Assembly (NCBI GenBank): GCA_029287335.1 | Contig: JARFRI010000117.1 | Span: forward strand, 1-15,660 | DNA length: 15,660 nucleotides | Source: Phycisphaera sp. | GTDB lineage: Bacteria; Planctomycetota; Phycisphaerae; Phycisphaerales; Phycisphaeraceae | Direction of reading: 5' to 3' | Shown here: one piece after another, positions 7,631 to 14,224 of the stretch | How the letters are laid out: each line of letters begins with the position of its first letter | Position numbering within the stretch: the stretch's first letter is position 1 | Notes under the pieces: generated by a model | What the model saw: only the letters and a program-made list of their open reading frames with translations | The model's database searches: none | Told to the model about the DNA's origin: nothing | Program-made: the position numbers and the translations under genes

Positions 7631-8686
7631 ATGGCTGAGCTGCCTAGAAAACCCGTCATCGGTATCACCATGGGTGACCCCGCAGGCATCGGTGCCGAAG
7701 TGATCGTCAAGGCGCTGTCCGACCCAGCACTTCGACGGCAGGCACGCTTTGTCATCTATGGTATGAACGAGCTGCTCGCCTACGCCGCCGACCTCGCGGA
7801 GATCGATACGTACTGGCACCGCCTGCAACACGACGCCGAGCGCGCCGAGCACGCGTTGGTCCACGAGGTCGTCTGCCTGGACTACGACGACTATTCGATG
7901 CTTGGCTCCTCGGTCCACAAGCCAACCAAGCAGGGCGGCCAGGCAAGCCGACGCTTCATCGACGATGCACTCGCCGCCGCACAGCGCCCGATCGACACCG
8001 GCGGGATTGATGCACTCGTCACCGCTCCGATCAGCAAGACCTCATGGGCGCTGGCAGGTTTTGACCGCTGGCCGGGCCACACCGAGTACCTCCAATCCAA
8101 GACGCGGTCCAAGCGCGTCGCGATGATGTTCTATGCCGAGCCTATCAAAACGATCCTTGCCACGATCCATATCCCGCTGATGGACATCCGCAACCAACTC
8201 ACCATCGGCCGAGTCTTCGATACGATCGACTTGGGTAATGACGCGATGAAGCAGCTTGGCATCGCCAAACCACGCATCGCCGTCTGCGGTCTAAACCCCC
8301 ACGCCGGCGAGGACGGCCTGTTCGGCGATGAGGAAATCCGCCTCATCCGCCCAGCGATCGATGTCGCCAATAAGGCCGGCATCGACGCCCGCGGCCCGTT
8401 CCCCGCCGACACGCTTTTCACCCCCGCCAACCTGAACAAGTACGACCTTTTTGTCGCGATGTATCACGACCAAGGCTTGATCCCTGTCAAGATGCTCGCT
8501 TTCGACTCGGCGGTCAACACCACGCTGGGCCTGCCCATCATCCGCACCAGCCCGGACCACGGCACCGCGTTCGACCTGGTGGGTAAGAATAAGGCGGACC
8601 CCGGCTCAATCAAGTGCGCTATTCAACTCGCAATTCGCCAAGCAAACCAACAAGCGACGACCGACGAACAACGCAAAGCGGTTTAG
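7631..8686 (+). CDS. pdxA: 4-hydroxythreonine-4-phosphate dehydrogenase
   Basis: The protein has 351 residues and catalyses NAD-dependent oxidation of 4-phosphohydroxy-L-threonine in the DXP-dependent route to pyridoxal phosphate; it is cytosolic and homodimeric in known members. Family motifs are all present: GDPAGIGAEV (16-24 region), TAPISK (131-136), GHTEYL (149-154), NPHAGEDG (222-229), GPFPADTLF (255-263), YHDQGLIPVK (278-287) and GLPIIRTSPDHGTA (300-312). Metal ligands are His180, His224 and His279. Substrate-contact residues Lys287, Asn296 and Arg305 keep the spacing of the E. coli enzyme. A PdxA2-type paralogue acting on four-carbon sugar-acid phosphates cannot be fully excluded. The ATG at 7631 has no Shine-Dalgarno. 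The neighbouring oxidoreductase is divergent, and no other B6 gene is in the window. Confidence 0.95.
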   Translation: MAELPRKPVIGITMGDPAGIGAEVIVKALSDPALRRQARFVIYGMNELLAYAADLAEIDTYWHRLQHDAERAEHALVHEVVCLDYDDYSMLGSSVHKPTKQGGQASRRFIDDALAAAQRPIDTGGIDALVTAPISKTSWALAGFDRWPGHTEYLQSKTRSKRVAMMFYAEPIKTILATIHIPLMDIRNQLTIGRVFDTIDLGNDAMKQLGIAKPRIAVCGLNPHAGEDGLFGDEEIRLIRPAIDVANKAGIDARGPFPADTLFTPANLNKYDLFVAMYHDQGLIPVKMLAFDSAVNTTLGLPIIRTSPDHGTAFDLVGKNKADPGSIKCAIQLAIRQANQQATTDEQRKAV

Positions 8687-8702
8687 TTCGTTGGGTGCCG
8701 CA

Positions 8703-8725
8703 AAATTTTCACACAGTGAAAATTT
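8703..8725. terminator. Perfect AT-rich hairpin between convergent genes, likely bidirectional terminator
   Basis: Arms AAATTTTCAC (8703-8712) and GTGAAAATTT (8716-8725) are exact inverted repeats of 10 bp around an ACA loop. The hairpin starts 17 bases after the pdxA stop and ends 15 bases before the stop codon of the WG-repeat gene on the other strand. Its A/T outer arms give a U-rich 3' side in both directions. The stem has only three G-C pairs, so it is weaker than a classical terminator. A palindromic protein-binding site is the alternative. Confidence 0.65.
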
Positions 8726-8739
8726 ATTTAGTCGGATCA

Positions 8740-9834
8740 TCAATCCTTGGGCCAGACTTGTTCGCCTTGTCGATTGATGTAGATCGCTTCACCATCAAGC
8801 GTCACGCGAGCCAGGCCGTTCTCAAACGGTCGCGGGTCGCCGGGGTGGTTGTAGTCTTCAAAATCGTCATAGGTTGGTGCGATGGCCCACTGCCCCTGCG
8901 CGTCGATGTACCCCCACTTGTCACCCTCTCGAACAGCGGCGATCCCTTCGGAAAAGTGCCGCGCCTCGGCGAAGCGTCGATTGATCACTTCTTCCCCGTC
9001 GGGATCGATGTAGCCCCACTCGCCATTGATCGCGACGGCGCAAAGCCCTTCGCTAAATCGGCTGACCTCATGAAATTGTGGCGAGATCACGCGGTGGTCG
9101 TCCTTGTCGATAAAGCCCCAACTGTCTTGCGACTTGATTCTTACCGCAGCGAGACCTTCACCGAAATCGTGAGCCATCTCGTAGCGCGGCTCGATCACGA
9201 CTTTGCCCTTGCGATCAATGTAACCCACTGTTCGCCGCGGGTACGACTCCTTGACAAGTTTGCCCTCCACATCGCGGACGAACTCATCGTTCTTGTCGAG
9301 CTTGTTTCGCTCACGCATCTCAACGAACTGAAACCAAGCCAAACCATCAGAAAACTCGCCCACAGGCAGACCGGCATAGTCGCGTGCCTCACCATACGTC
9401 GGCTCAATCACCCACTGGCCCGTCGTGTCGATGTACCCCCACTTGCCCGAATCGTCCCGCGCCAGCGCCCGGCCATCAAAAAAGGAGTAGGCGGAAATGT
9501 CGCCTTCGTCGCGCACTTCAAACCGAGGCGTGATCGCCCACTTGCCCGTCTCGCTGAACGTCACATCGATGTAGCCCATCGCGCCATTGCTCTCGGCTAG
9601 GCCCAGCCCCTGGCGATAGTCGCCCGCCCAGTCAAAGACCATCGGCGTGACCGCGTTGCCCTCGTTGTCTATGAATCCCCACTTGCCCGTCGCTGGATCT
9701 TGCACCGGGAAATACTCGGCCGTACTGGGCAAGATCGGGTCGCTGGGCCCGGCAATGTAGCGATACACAAACGGTGCCGAGACAAGCAACGCCCCGATGG
9801 TCGCCAGAACAAAAAAGAGTTTTCGACGTTGCAT
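8740..9834 (-). CDS. Membrane-anchored WG-repeat protein
   Basis: The protein has 364 residues from the ATG at 9834, which has AAGGA eight bases upstream. The open frame extends to 10044, but that extension has no start signal, runs through a terminator and precedes the hydrophobic segment, so I reject it. Residues about 5-28 form one hydrophobic segment after a basic QRRK start. Pro after VSA makes signal-peptidase cleavage doubtful, so an inner-membrane anchor with a periplasmic body is likely. The rest is seven WG repeats and a degenerate eighth, marked by (W/M/V)G(Y/F)ID or IYI at about residues 52, 87, 132, 204, 239, 273, 307 and 351, each followed by a (V/A)IxPxF/Y strand and a (S/G)EGLAAV-type strand. 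WG repeats fold as beta structures; their function is generally unknown. The protein is probably a monocistronic unit below the terminator at 9951-9980. Confidence 0.92.
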   Translation of the reverse strand: MQRRKLFFVLATIGALLVSAPFVYRYIAGPSDPILPSTAEYFPVQDPATGKWGFIDNEGNAVTPMVFDWAGDYRQGLGLAESNGAMGYIDVTFSETGKWAITPRFEVRDEGDISAYSFFDGRALARDDSGKWGYIDTTGQWVIEPTYGEARDYAGLPVGEFSDGLAWFQFVEMRERNKLDKNDEFVRDVEGKLVKESYPRRTVGYIDRKGKVVIEPRYEMAHDFGEGLAAVRIKSQDSWGFIDKDDHRVISPQFHEVSRFSEGLCAVAINGEWGYIDPDGEEVINRRFAEARHFSEGIAAVREGDKWGYIDAQGQWAIAPTYDDFEDYNHPGDPRPFENGLARVTLDGEAIYINRQGEQVWPKD

Positions 9835-9950
9835 CGCGGCGTCCTTGCCAGTGATTGATCTGCTAAAGAGTGTATCGGCAGAATCAAGAACGCGACCGAA
9901 TCTAAACCTATGAAGCGCCGCGGCTTGTCGGGCAACCCGCTTATTCGCAC

Positions 9951-9980
9951 AATAAAAAGCTCCCGGCGGAGGCCAGGAGC
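9951..9980 (-). terminator. Rho-independent terminator after the alpha/alpha-toroid gene
   Basis: Read on the minus strand, GCTCCTGGC (9980-9972) pairs with GCCGGGAGC (9967-9959) through nine pairs, one of them G-U, around a CTCC loop, followed directly by TTTTTATT (9958-9951). It lies about 88 bases after the stop of the gene at 10068-11273. It separates that gene from the WG-repeat gene and supports independent transcription of the two. The 233-base gap 9835-10067 holds nothing else I can support; no confident promoter for the WG gene was found. Confidence 0.88.
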
Positions 9981-10067
9981 AGCGGTTTAGACACGATCGA
10001 TCAGCTTGGTTCGCGCCGTAGTGTTTCGGCGATCCCTGCTCCACGCTTCCGCGAGGAGCTATGAAAC

Positions 10068-11273
10068 TCAGTCAATCGCGTTCTGCAGAGCGATGACCGC
10101 GTACGCCGTCACAAGTACCGGCTGGCTCTCAAGCCAGCGGGACTCGGTGTTGGCCCACCAGCCCTCTTCGTGCTGGTGCTTGACGACCGTGTCGATCAGA
10201 TCGTTGGCCCAGTCCCTTTTTTCGATGACGGGTTCGGCACCATCCACGGAGGGAAGTTGAACCGAAACCGTTGAGTTGCCATACGCGTTGAGCGCTCGAC
10301 CCATGGTGATGTAATAGTAGAACAGGCCTTGGAGCTTCTGGTCCTCGGGCATGCCGGGGTTTTGGGTCAGCGTGTAGTTCTTGGAGATCCAACTCAACGC
10401 AGCCTTCATACGTGGGTCGTCGCGGTCGAGGTTGGCGTAGACCATCGATTTAAAGCCAGCGTAAGTTACGCTGCCGTAGCTACGCAAGCCCGACACAGGT
10501 CGACCTGCCTTGGCCTCATCGATCTGGTCTTGGCTGGCCTTGGATTCGGCAACGCCGATGTGGTCTTTGTCGATTGAGGTGGAGTAGATGAATCCGCCGT
10601 CGAGCTTCTCAAACTTGTCCTTATTCATATCGTTGCTCTCAACCGCCTGGATCCGGTTAAGGAAGGTTAGCGCCCGTTTGAAGACAGGGTCTTCACAATC
10701 GACACCGGTATCTTTGAAGGCTTGCAGCGCGAATTGTGTATTGGAGATGTCGGGTCGGCCGCTGCCGCCATAGCCGAACCCGCCGTAGAAGGGGTGGCCC
10801 TCTTCGATAGTTTTGCCATCGGGGTCTTTCATCCCGGCGATCCACTGCGTGCCTTTAAGGAATTCCTGACCACCTTTGATCGCAGAAGCGGCTTCGGGGT
10901 TGCTGCCACCAATGCGTGCGAGTGCGGACAGGCACAGCGCGGTGTTGTAACTGGCGAGGATGCCATCGGGGCCTTTACGGATCGAGCCGTCTTCCTGAAC
11001 GTGCTTAAGGATATAGGCGATGGCCTTGGCGGCGGTGGGGTCGTCCGGGCCGATATTGGGTTGTTCGAGCAACGCAGTCAGCGCCAAGCCAGTGACGGCA
11101 GGCCCCATGTCCGGCATCCACGAGCCGTCCTCGGCCTGATTAGCACGCAGGTAAGCGATGCCTTTTTCGATCGATGCGTTGGCCTTCTTCCAGTGGTCAT
11201 CATCCAACCCTGAAGCGGGCAGGCAGAGACAGCCGAGAAGTAGCAGGGCGATGAGTTGTTGCAGACGTTTCAT
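10068..11273 (-). CDS. Exported squalene-cyclase/prenyltransferase-like alpha/alpha-toroid protein
   Basis: The protein has 401 residues from the ATG at 11273, preceded by GAGGA at eight bases and followed at once by a signal peptide. Upstream in-frame starts would bury the signal peptide. The peptide ends either as a lipoprotein at LLLGC (Cys15) or by ordinary cleavage near ASG|LDD (22). The body has repeats of the squalene cyclase / prenyltransferase type: a complete QxxxGxW motif (QAEDGSW, 46-52), weaker copies (VQEDGS 92-97, QHEEGWW 367-373), and helix openings DDP, EDP and DDP (78-80, 194-196, 285-287). Hopene-cyclase features are not convincing: the only DxDD-like stretch (DRDD, 283-286) sits in one of these helix openings. 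Export and lack of a catalytic motif argue against a triterpene cyclase. Function is unknown. It diverges from the flippase-like gene. Confidence 0.88.
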   Translation of the reverse strand: MKRLQQLIALLLLGCLCLPASGLDDDHWKKANASIEKGIAYLRANQAEDGSWMPDMGPAVTGLALTALLEQPNIGPDDPTAAKAIAYILKHVQEDGSIRKGPDGILASYNTALCLSALARIGGSNPEAASAIKGGQEFLKGTQWIAGMKDPDGKTIEEGHPFYGGFGYGGSGRPDISNTQFALQAFKDTGVDCEDPVFKRALTFLNRIQAVESNDMNKDKFEKLDGGFIYSTSIDKDHIGVAESKASQDQIDEAKAGRPVSGLRSYGSVTYAGFKSMVYANLDRDDPRMKAALSWISKNYTLTQNPGMPEDQKLQGLFYYYITMGRALNAYGNSTVSVQLPSVDGAEPVIEKRDWANDLIDTVVKHQHEEGWWANTESRWLESQPVLVTAYAVIALQNAID

Positions 11274-11311
11274 GGCGTAGTCCTCTGACATGGTCTTTTG
11301 TGGTTTCAACT

Positions 11312-11338
11312 ATTCTATGGCCCAGTGCAACGATTGCA
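11312..11338 (-). promoter_or_regulatory. -10-like box and small palindrome between divergent genes
   Basis: In the 104-base gap between the toroid gene and the flippase-like gene, the minus strand has TAGAAT (11317-11312), a five-of-six match to the -10 consensus. Just upstream, where a -35 box would lie, is the inverted repeat TGCAA (11326-11330), CGA, TTGCA (11334-11338). No good -35 hexamer is present. The palindrome could be an operator serving either gene. The match is short and may be chance. Confidence 0.3.
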
Positions 11339-11377
11339 GTCATCCACCATCATTTTTAACCCCGACCAGGGACGGCA

Positions 11378-12541
11378 ATGAAAAAGCATCTGGGATGGAT
11401 GATCAAGATGCTCATCGCGGCACTGGGGGTCGCATACATCCTCTATACGCTCAGTTGGAGCGATCAGGTCTATTTGCCAGAGGGATACATATCCGAAGAA
11501 GGCCTTCTCGGTGGTGAGGATGGGCAAGCCTACTGGGTCATTGAAGAAGTAGAAGACGGCTACTACATGCGATTGCCAACTGTTGATCGCAGCGATCCGG
11601 ACGAAGTCGCTTGGATCGACAAGTCAGAGTTCGGCCCCGGCACAGATACGCCGGAATTTAAGCCTTCCTTCATCACCATCCTTCGCCAGTCCAACGCGAC
11701 GCTGCTGATCCTCGGCAGCCTGCTTTTCATTCCAATCGTGCTGCTCACGACGCTGCGGTGGTGGATCCTGATGCGGGCACGGGGGATCGATGCGGGGCTA
11801 GGTCGGGTTGGCCGGCTCACATTGGCGGGGTATTTCTTCAACCTCTGTATGCCCGGCAGCACCGGTGGCGACGTCATGAAGGCCTACTACACCGCCAAGG
11901 CCACCGACCAACGCGCTGATGCCGTGGTCAGCATCGCCATCGATCGGCTATGCGGGCTCATCGGCCTGTTACTCATCGTCGCCCTCATCGGCCTGTTCTC
12001 GCTCAGCGACCCACTCGTCCGCAAACTCACCCTCGCGATGTGGTGCCTACTCGTCGGCCTGCTCGCGATGGCATGGCTCTACACCAGCCCCGCGATCCGT
12101 CAACGGCTCAAACTCAATGCGAGACTCGGTAAACTGCCCGGGGCTAAAGCGGTCCGCAGCATCGATGCATGGATCACGGCCTATCGGCGTCACCTCGGGG
12201 CATTGGCCACTGCAATCGGACTGAGTCTGGTGATCCAACTCTCGCTGGCCAGCGCAATGTCGTTGGCCGGTTTTGCGTTAGGGATTGAGCAGCCGTTGCT
12301 CTATCTGATGGGGATGATCCCAATTGTGCTGTTGCTTTGGGCGCTGCCGGTGTCGGGTCCGCTGGGCCTTGGGCCGTTGGACTACGTGGCGGTGCAGTTG
12401 ATTGTGGGCAGCAGCGATACAAGCGATCAGCAGGCGCTGATGATGTTCGTTGCGTTCAGGCTGTATCTCGTCGCGGCGGGCCTGATCGGGTCGCTAGCGC
12501 TGTTTGGGCTTGGTCGCAAAGCAGAAAAGCAAAAGAGCTGA
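11378..12541 (+). CDS. Flippase-like (LPG synthase TM / UPF0104) membrane protein with extracytoplasmic insert
   Basis: The protein has 387 residues; the ATG at 11378 has AGGGA seven bases upstream. It belongs to the lysylphosphatidylglycerol synthase transmembrane / UPF0104 group. Family stretches are FNLCMPGSTGGDVMKAYY (154-171), SIAIDRLCGLIGL (185-197) and ALPVSGPLGLGPLDYVAV (322-339). There are about eight membrane segments, the first at about 9-26 and the second at about 107-126. Between them, residues about 28-103 form a polar, acidic insert with short strand-like pieces (AYWVIEEVEDGYYMRL, 51-66), absent from short family members and likely facing the periplasm. The family includes lipid flippases and carrier-lipid or glycolipid transporters; no MprF-type synthase domain is present, so aminoacyl-lipid synthesis is not supported. 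The tail is basic (GRKAEKQKS). Its 3' end is eight bases from the convergent TIM-barrel gene. Confidence 0.9.
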   Translation: MKKHLGWMIKMLIAALGVAYILYTLSWSDQVYLPEGYISEEGLLGGEDGQAYWVIEEVEDGYYMRLPTVDRSDPDEVAWIDKSEFGPGTDTPEFKPSFITILRQSNATLLILGSLLFIPIVLLTTLRWWILMRARGIDAGLGRVGRLTLAGYFFNLCMPGSTGGDVMKAYYTAKATDQRADAVVSIAIDRLCGLIGLLLIVALIGLFSLSDPLVRKLTLAMWCLLVGLLAMAWLYTSPAIRQRLKLNARLGKLPGAKAVRSIDAWITAYRRHLGALATAIGLSLVIQLSLASAMSLAGFALGIEQPLLYLMGMIPIVLLLWALPVSGPLGLGPLDYVAVQLIVGSSDTSDQQALMMFVAFRLYLVAAGLIGSLALFGLGRKAEKQKS

Positions 12542-12549
12542 CAAAAGTA

Positions 12550-13347
12550 TCAGAACTGCACCGCAGCGCTGTCCCATGCTTGCTTGGCTGTCGACATCGC
12601 ATTGAGCGGCGACGACAACCCGCGGAGGTCCAGCACGACCGGGCCGACACGACCGGGCGCCAGGTCGATCGACACGCGGTAGGGCATCATCGAAAGACTA
12701 CCTACCCCGACAACCTGCCGCCCGCCATCGGCCTGTCGCTTGCTCGCATCCGATAGACGTGCGACCCGCAACGAACCCGAAAGTGCTTGTGCCTCGCCCG
12801 CAGGGTCCTTGCCACGGATCAACAACCCCGCAGGGTCCAGCCCCGCACCGACATGGGGCGAAGCATGGGCGGCCAGCCAGCGTTTGAGTTCATCCAAGTC
12901 CGCTTCGTCGTGGATCGCCAGCGTGATACCGTGAGCATCAGCACTGTCCGCGATCATCTGCACGACCGAGGCGTCGACTTCTGCGATTGGGAGATTCAGA
13001 CTCACCGGTACCCGCCCCAGATCGGCCGCCAATACACACGCCGCGACCGCCGCCTGCACCGCGCGGTCGATATGCTGCGGGTCGCTGTAGTGCTCGGATG
13101 GGATCATGAAGTCGATGCCCGCAACCGATAGCCCGCTACGCGCGGCAGTGGCGAGGAGGTCACGGCGGGCGGTGGTGTCGAGTTCGCGTGGCCGAATCCC
13201 CGGTAAGGTCGCATCCAGTTGCACCGCCGTGAAGCCCTGCTCGGCGATCAATGTAAAGGCCTTGCGGGACGATTGGTTGATCGTCAGAACCAAGGGCCCA
13301 AGCGTCGGGGCCAAGCGGAGGTCGGAGCCATGGGAGAGGGTGGGCAT
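12550..13347 (-). CDS. Xylose-isomerase-like TIM-barrel protein with altered metal site
   Basis: The protein has 265 residues and reads as a sugar-phosphate isomerase/epimerase-type (AP endonuclease 2) barrel: strand-like pieces TAVQLDATLPG (40-50), VSLNLP (115-120), ITLAIHDEADL (141-151), VGAGLDPAGLL (166-176), RVARLSDAS (194-202) and GPVVLDLRG (235-243). In active members strands five to eight supply Glu, Asp-x-x-His, His and Glu to a metal. Here the matching places look like His145, Asp171 with no His three residues on, Arg or Leu in RLSD, and Asp240, so canonical activity is doubtful. The ATG at 13347 has no Shine-Dalgarno but has a -10-like hexamer six bases upstream. It is convergent with the flippase-like gene (eight-base gap) and divergent from the PilZ gene. 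Substrate unknown. Confidence 0.8.
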   Translation of the reverse strand: MPTLSHGSDLRLAPTLGPLVLTINQSSRKAFTLIAEQGFTAVQLDATLPGIRPRELDTTARRDLLATAARSGLSVAGIDFMIPSEHYSDPQHIDRAVQAAVAACVLAADLGRVPVSLNLPIAEVDASVVQMIADSADAHGITLAIHDEADLDELKRWLAAHASPHVGAGLDPAGLLIRGKDPAGEAQALSGSLRVARLSDASKRQADGGRQVVGVGSLSMMPYRVSIDLAPGRVGPVVLDLRGLSSPLNAMSTAKQAWDSAAVQF

Positions 13348-13359
13348 ACGGCAAGTGTA
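13348..13359 (-). promoter_or_regulatory. -10-like hexamer of a possible leaderless TIM-barrel gene promoter
   Basis: On the minus strand TACACT (13359-13354) is followed by exactly six bases and the ATG at 13347. This places the expected transcription start on the start codon, and no Shine-Dalgarno is present. The hexamer matches four of six consensus positions; the -35 region is poor. Confidence 0.3.
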
Positions 13360-13432
13360 AGGCTGTGCTGCTTGTGCCGCCTGTAACGATGGTGCGGATC
13401 GGCGTTTGGATGCGGCGATTAAGGCCGGGTCG

Positions 13433-13462
13433 GACTATGCCGATTAGCCAATAGTCGGAGGA
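13433..13462 (+). promoter_or_regulatory. Strong Shine-Dalgarno with overlapping alternative hairpins before the PilZ gene
   Basis: GGAGGA (13457-13462) lies six bases before the TTG at 13469 and fixes that codon as the start. Two mutually exclusive hairpins can form ahead of it. One pairs GACTAT (13433-13438) with ATAGTC (13451-13456) and leaves the site free. The other pairs CCGATTA (13440-13446) with TAGTCGG (13452-13458, one G-U pair) and captures its first two bases. The complementarity is visible; regulation is speculation. Confidence 0.45.
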
Positions 13463-13468
13463 ACAGGT

Positions 13469-14215
13469 TTGGCAAGCAGCAATGAAGAACACTGGAACGC
13501 CATGCTCAATCGGCTGGCCTCACGAGACGGCTCTGTCGAGATGTCGCGCGGGGTGAGTAACGACCAGTCGGCGGTCGTTATGTATCGCAGCCGGGTGTTC
13601 AAGGTCATGCAAGACGGCTGCATCATTGTCGAAATACCGCGGCAGGCCCTGCAGGACAAAGCGTTTCGTGTCGGCGACGACCTGGACCTGACCATCATGG
13701 TCAACAACCAACGCATGGTCGCAACCTGTACTTTGCATGAAGCCTTCAGCTACAACGTCAACCCGACCTTAAAAGTCACCTGCTACCGGCTCAGTTCCGG
13801 CCGACGCCCCAAACGCGAGCAACGTCGCTCCTTCTACCGTGTGTCGGTCGCAGCCATGGCGCTCAAGCCCACGAAACTGAGTTGTGAAATCGAGCATGGC
13901 CAACGATTCCTCTGCGAGGGCAGGCTGTCGAATATCGGTGCCGGGGGCATCGGCGTGAGTATCCGTGCCGCGCGCACGATCCTGAATCAAATCAAGCGGA
14001 CACGGCACTTCGATTGCTCGGTCTGGCTCAGCGAAGAGCACAACATCAATGTGCCCGTCCGTGTCGCCCACATCAGCGCGCTAGGCGACGACGGCCTGTA
14101 CCTCGGTCTGCAATTTGCGATCGAAGATGCGGTTCAAGCCAAGCAACTCGAGCAACGCATCCAGCAACGCTGTACCGAAGTCCAACGGATGCAACTGCAG
14201 CGGCGTCGGGCTTAA
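13469..14215 (+). CDS. PilZ-domain (YcgR-like) putative c-di-GMP receptor, TTG start
   Basis: The protein has 248 residues starting at TTG 13469, chosen because GGAGGA sits six bases upstream; the first in-frame ATG (13502) has no such site. Residues about 35-108 form a strand-rich N-terminal domain like the YcgR-N flagellar-brake fold. Residues about 116-222 form a PilZ domain: an arginine-rich entry QRRSFYRV with R120-x-x-x-R124, then SNIGAGGIGVSI (154-165). The second c-di-GMP motif, normally (D/N)xSxxG, reads N155-I-G157-A-G-G160, with Ser replaced by Gly, so binding may be weaker or altered. The C-terminus (about 220-248) is a glutamine- and arginine-rich helix. No signal peptide or membrane segment is seen, so it is cytosolic. 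No flagellar, pilus or cyclase gene is in the window; the output is unknown. It converges on mqo with a nine-base gap. Confidence 0.85.
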   Translation: MASSNEEHWNAMLNRLASRDGSVEMSRGVSNDQSAVVMYRSRVFKVMQDGCIIVEIPRQALQDKAFRVGDDLDLTIMVNNQRMVATCTLHEAFSYNVNPTLKVTCYRLSSGRRPKREQRRSFYRVSVAAMALKPTKLSCEIEHGQRFLCEGRLSNIGAGGIGVSIRAARTILNQIKRTRHFDCSVWLSEEHNINVPVRVAHISALGDDGLYLGLQFAIEDAVQAKQLEQRIQQRCTEVQRMQLQRRRA

Positions 14216-14224
14216 ACCAAGCGA

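Noticed and set aside
8614..9600. Long plus-strand frame opposite the WG-repeat gene
   Set aside because: It is antisense to a gene with clear repeats, begins inside pdxA, and has no recognisable domain.
9835..10044. N-terminal extension of the WG-repeat frame upstream of 9834
   Set aside because: It runs through a clear intrinsic terminator, lacks a start signal, and would place 70 non-conserved residues before a membrane segment. The ATG at 9834 has AAGGA upstream.
10416..10427. DRDD in the toroid protein as a hopene-cyclase DxDD catalytic motif
   Set aside because: It falls in a recurrent (D/E)DP helix opening seen three times in the protein, not in the catalytic context of squalene-hopene cyclases.
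10722..11213. Plus-strand frame opposite the toroid gene
   Set aside because: It is a shadow frame of a gene with a signal peptide and QxxxGxW repeats.
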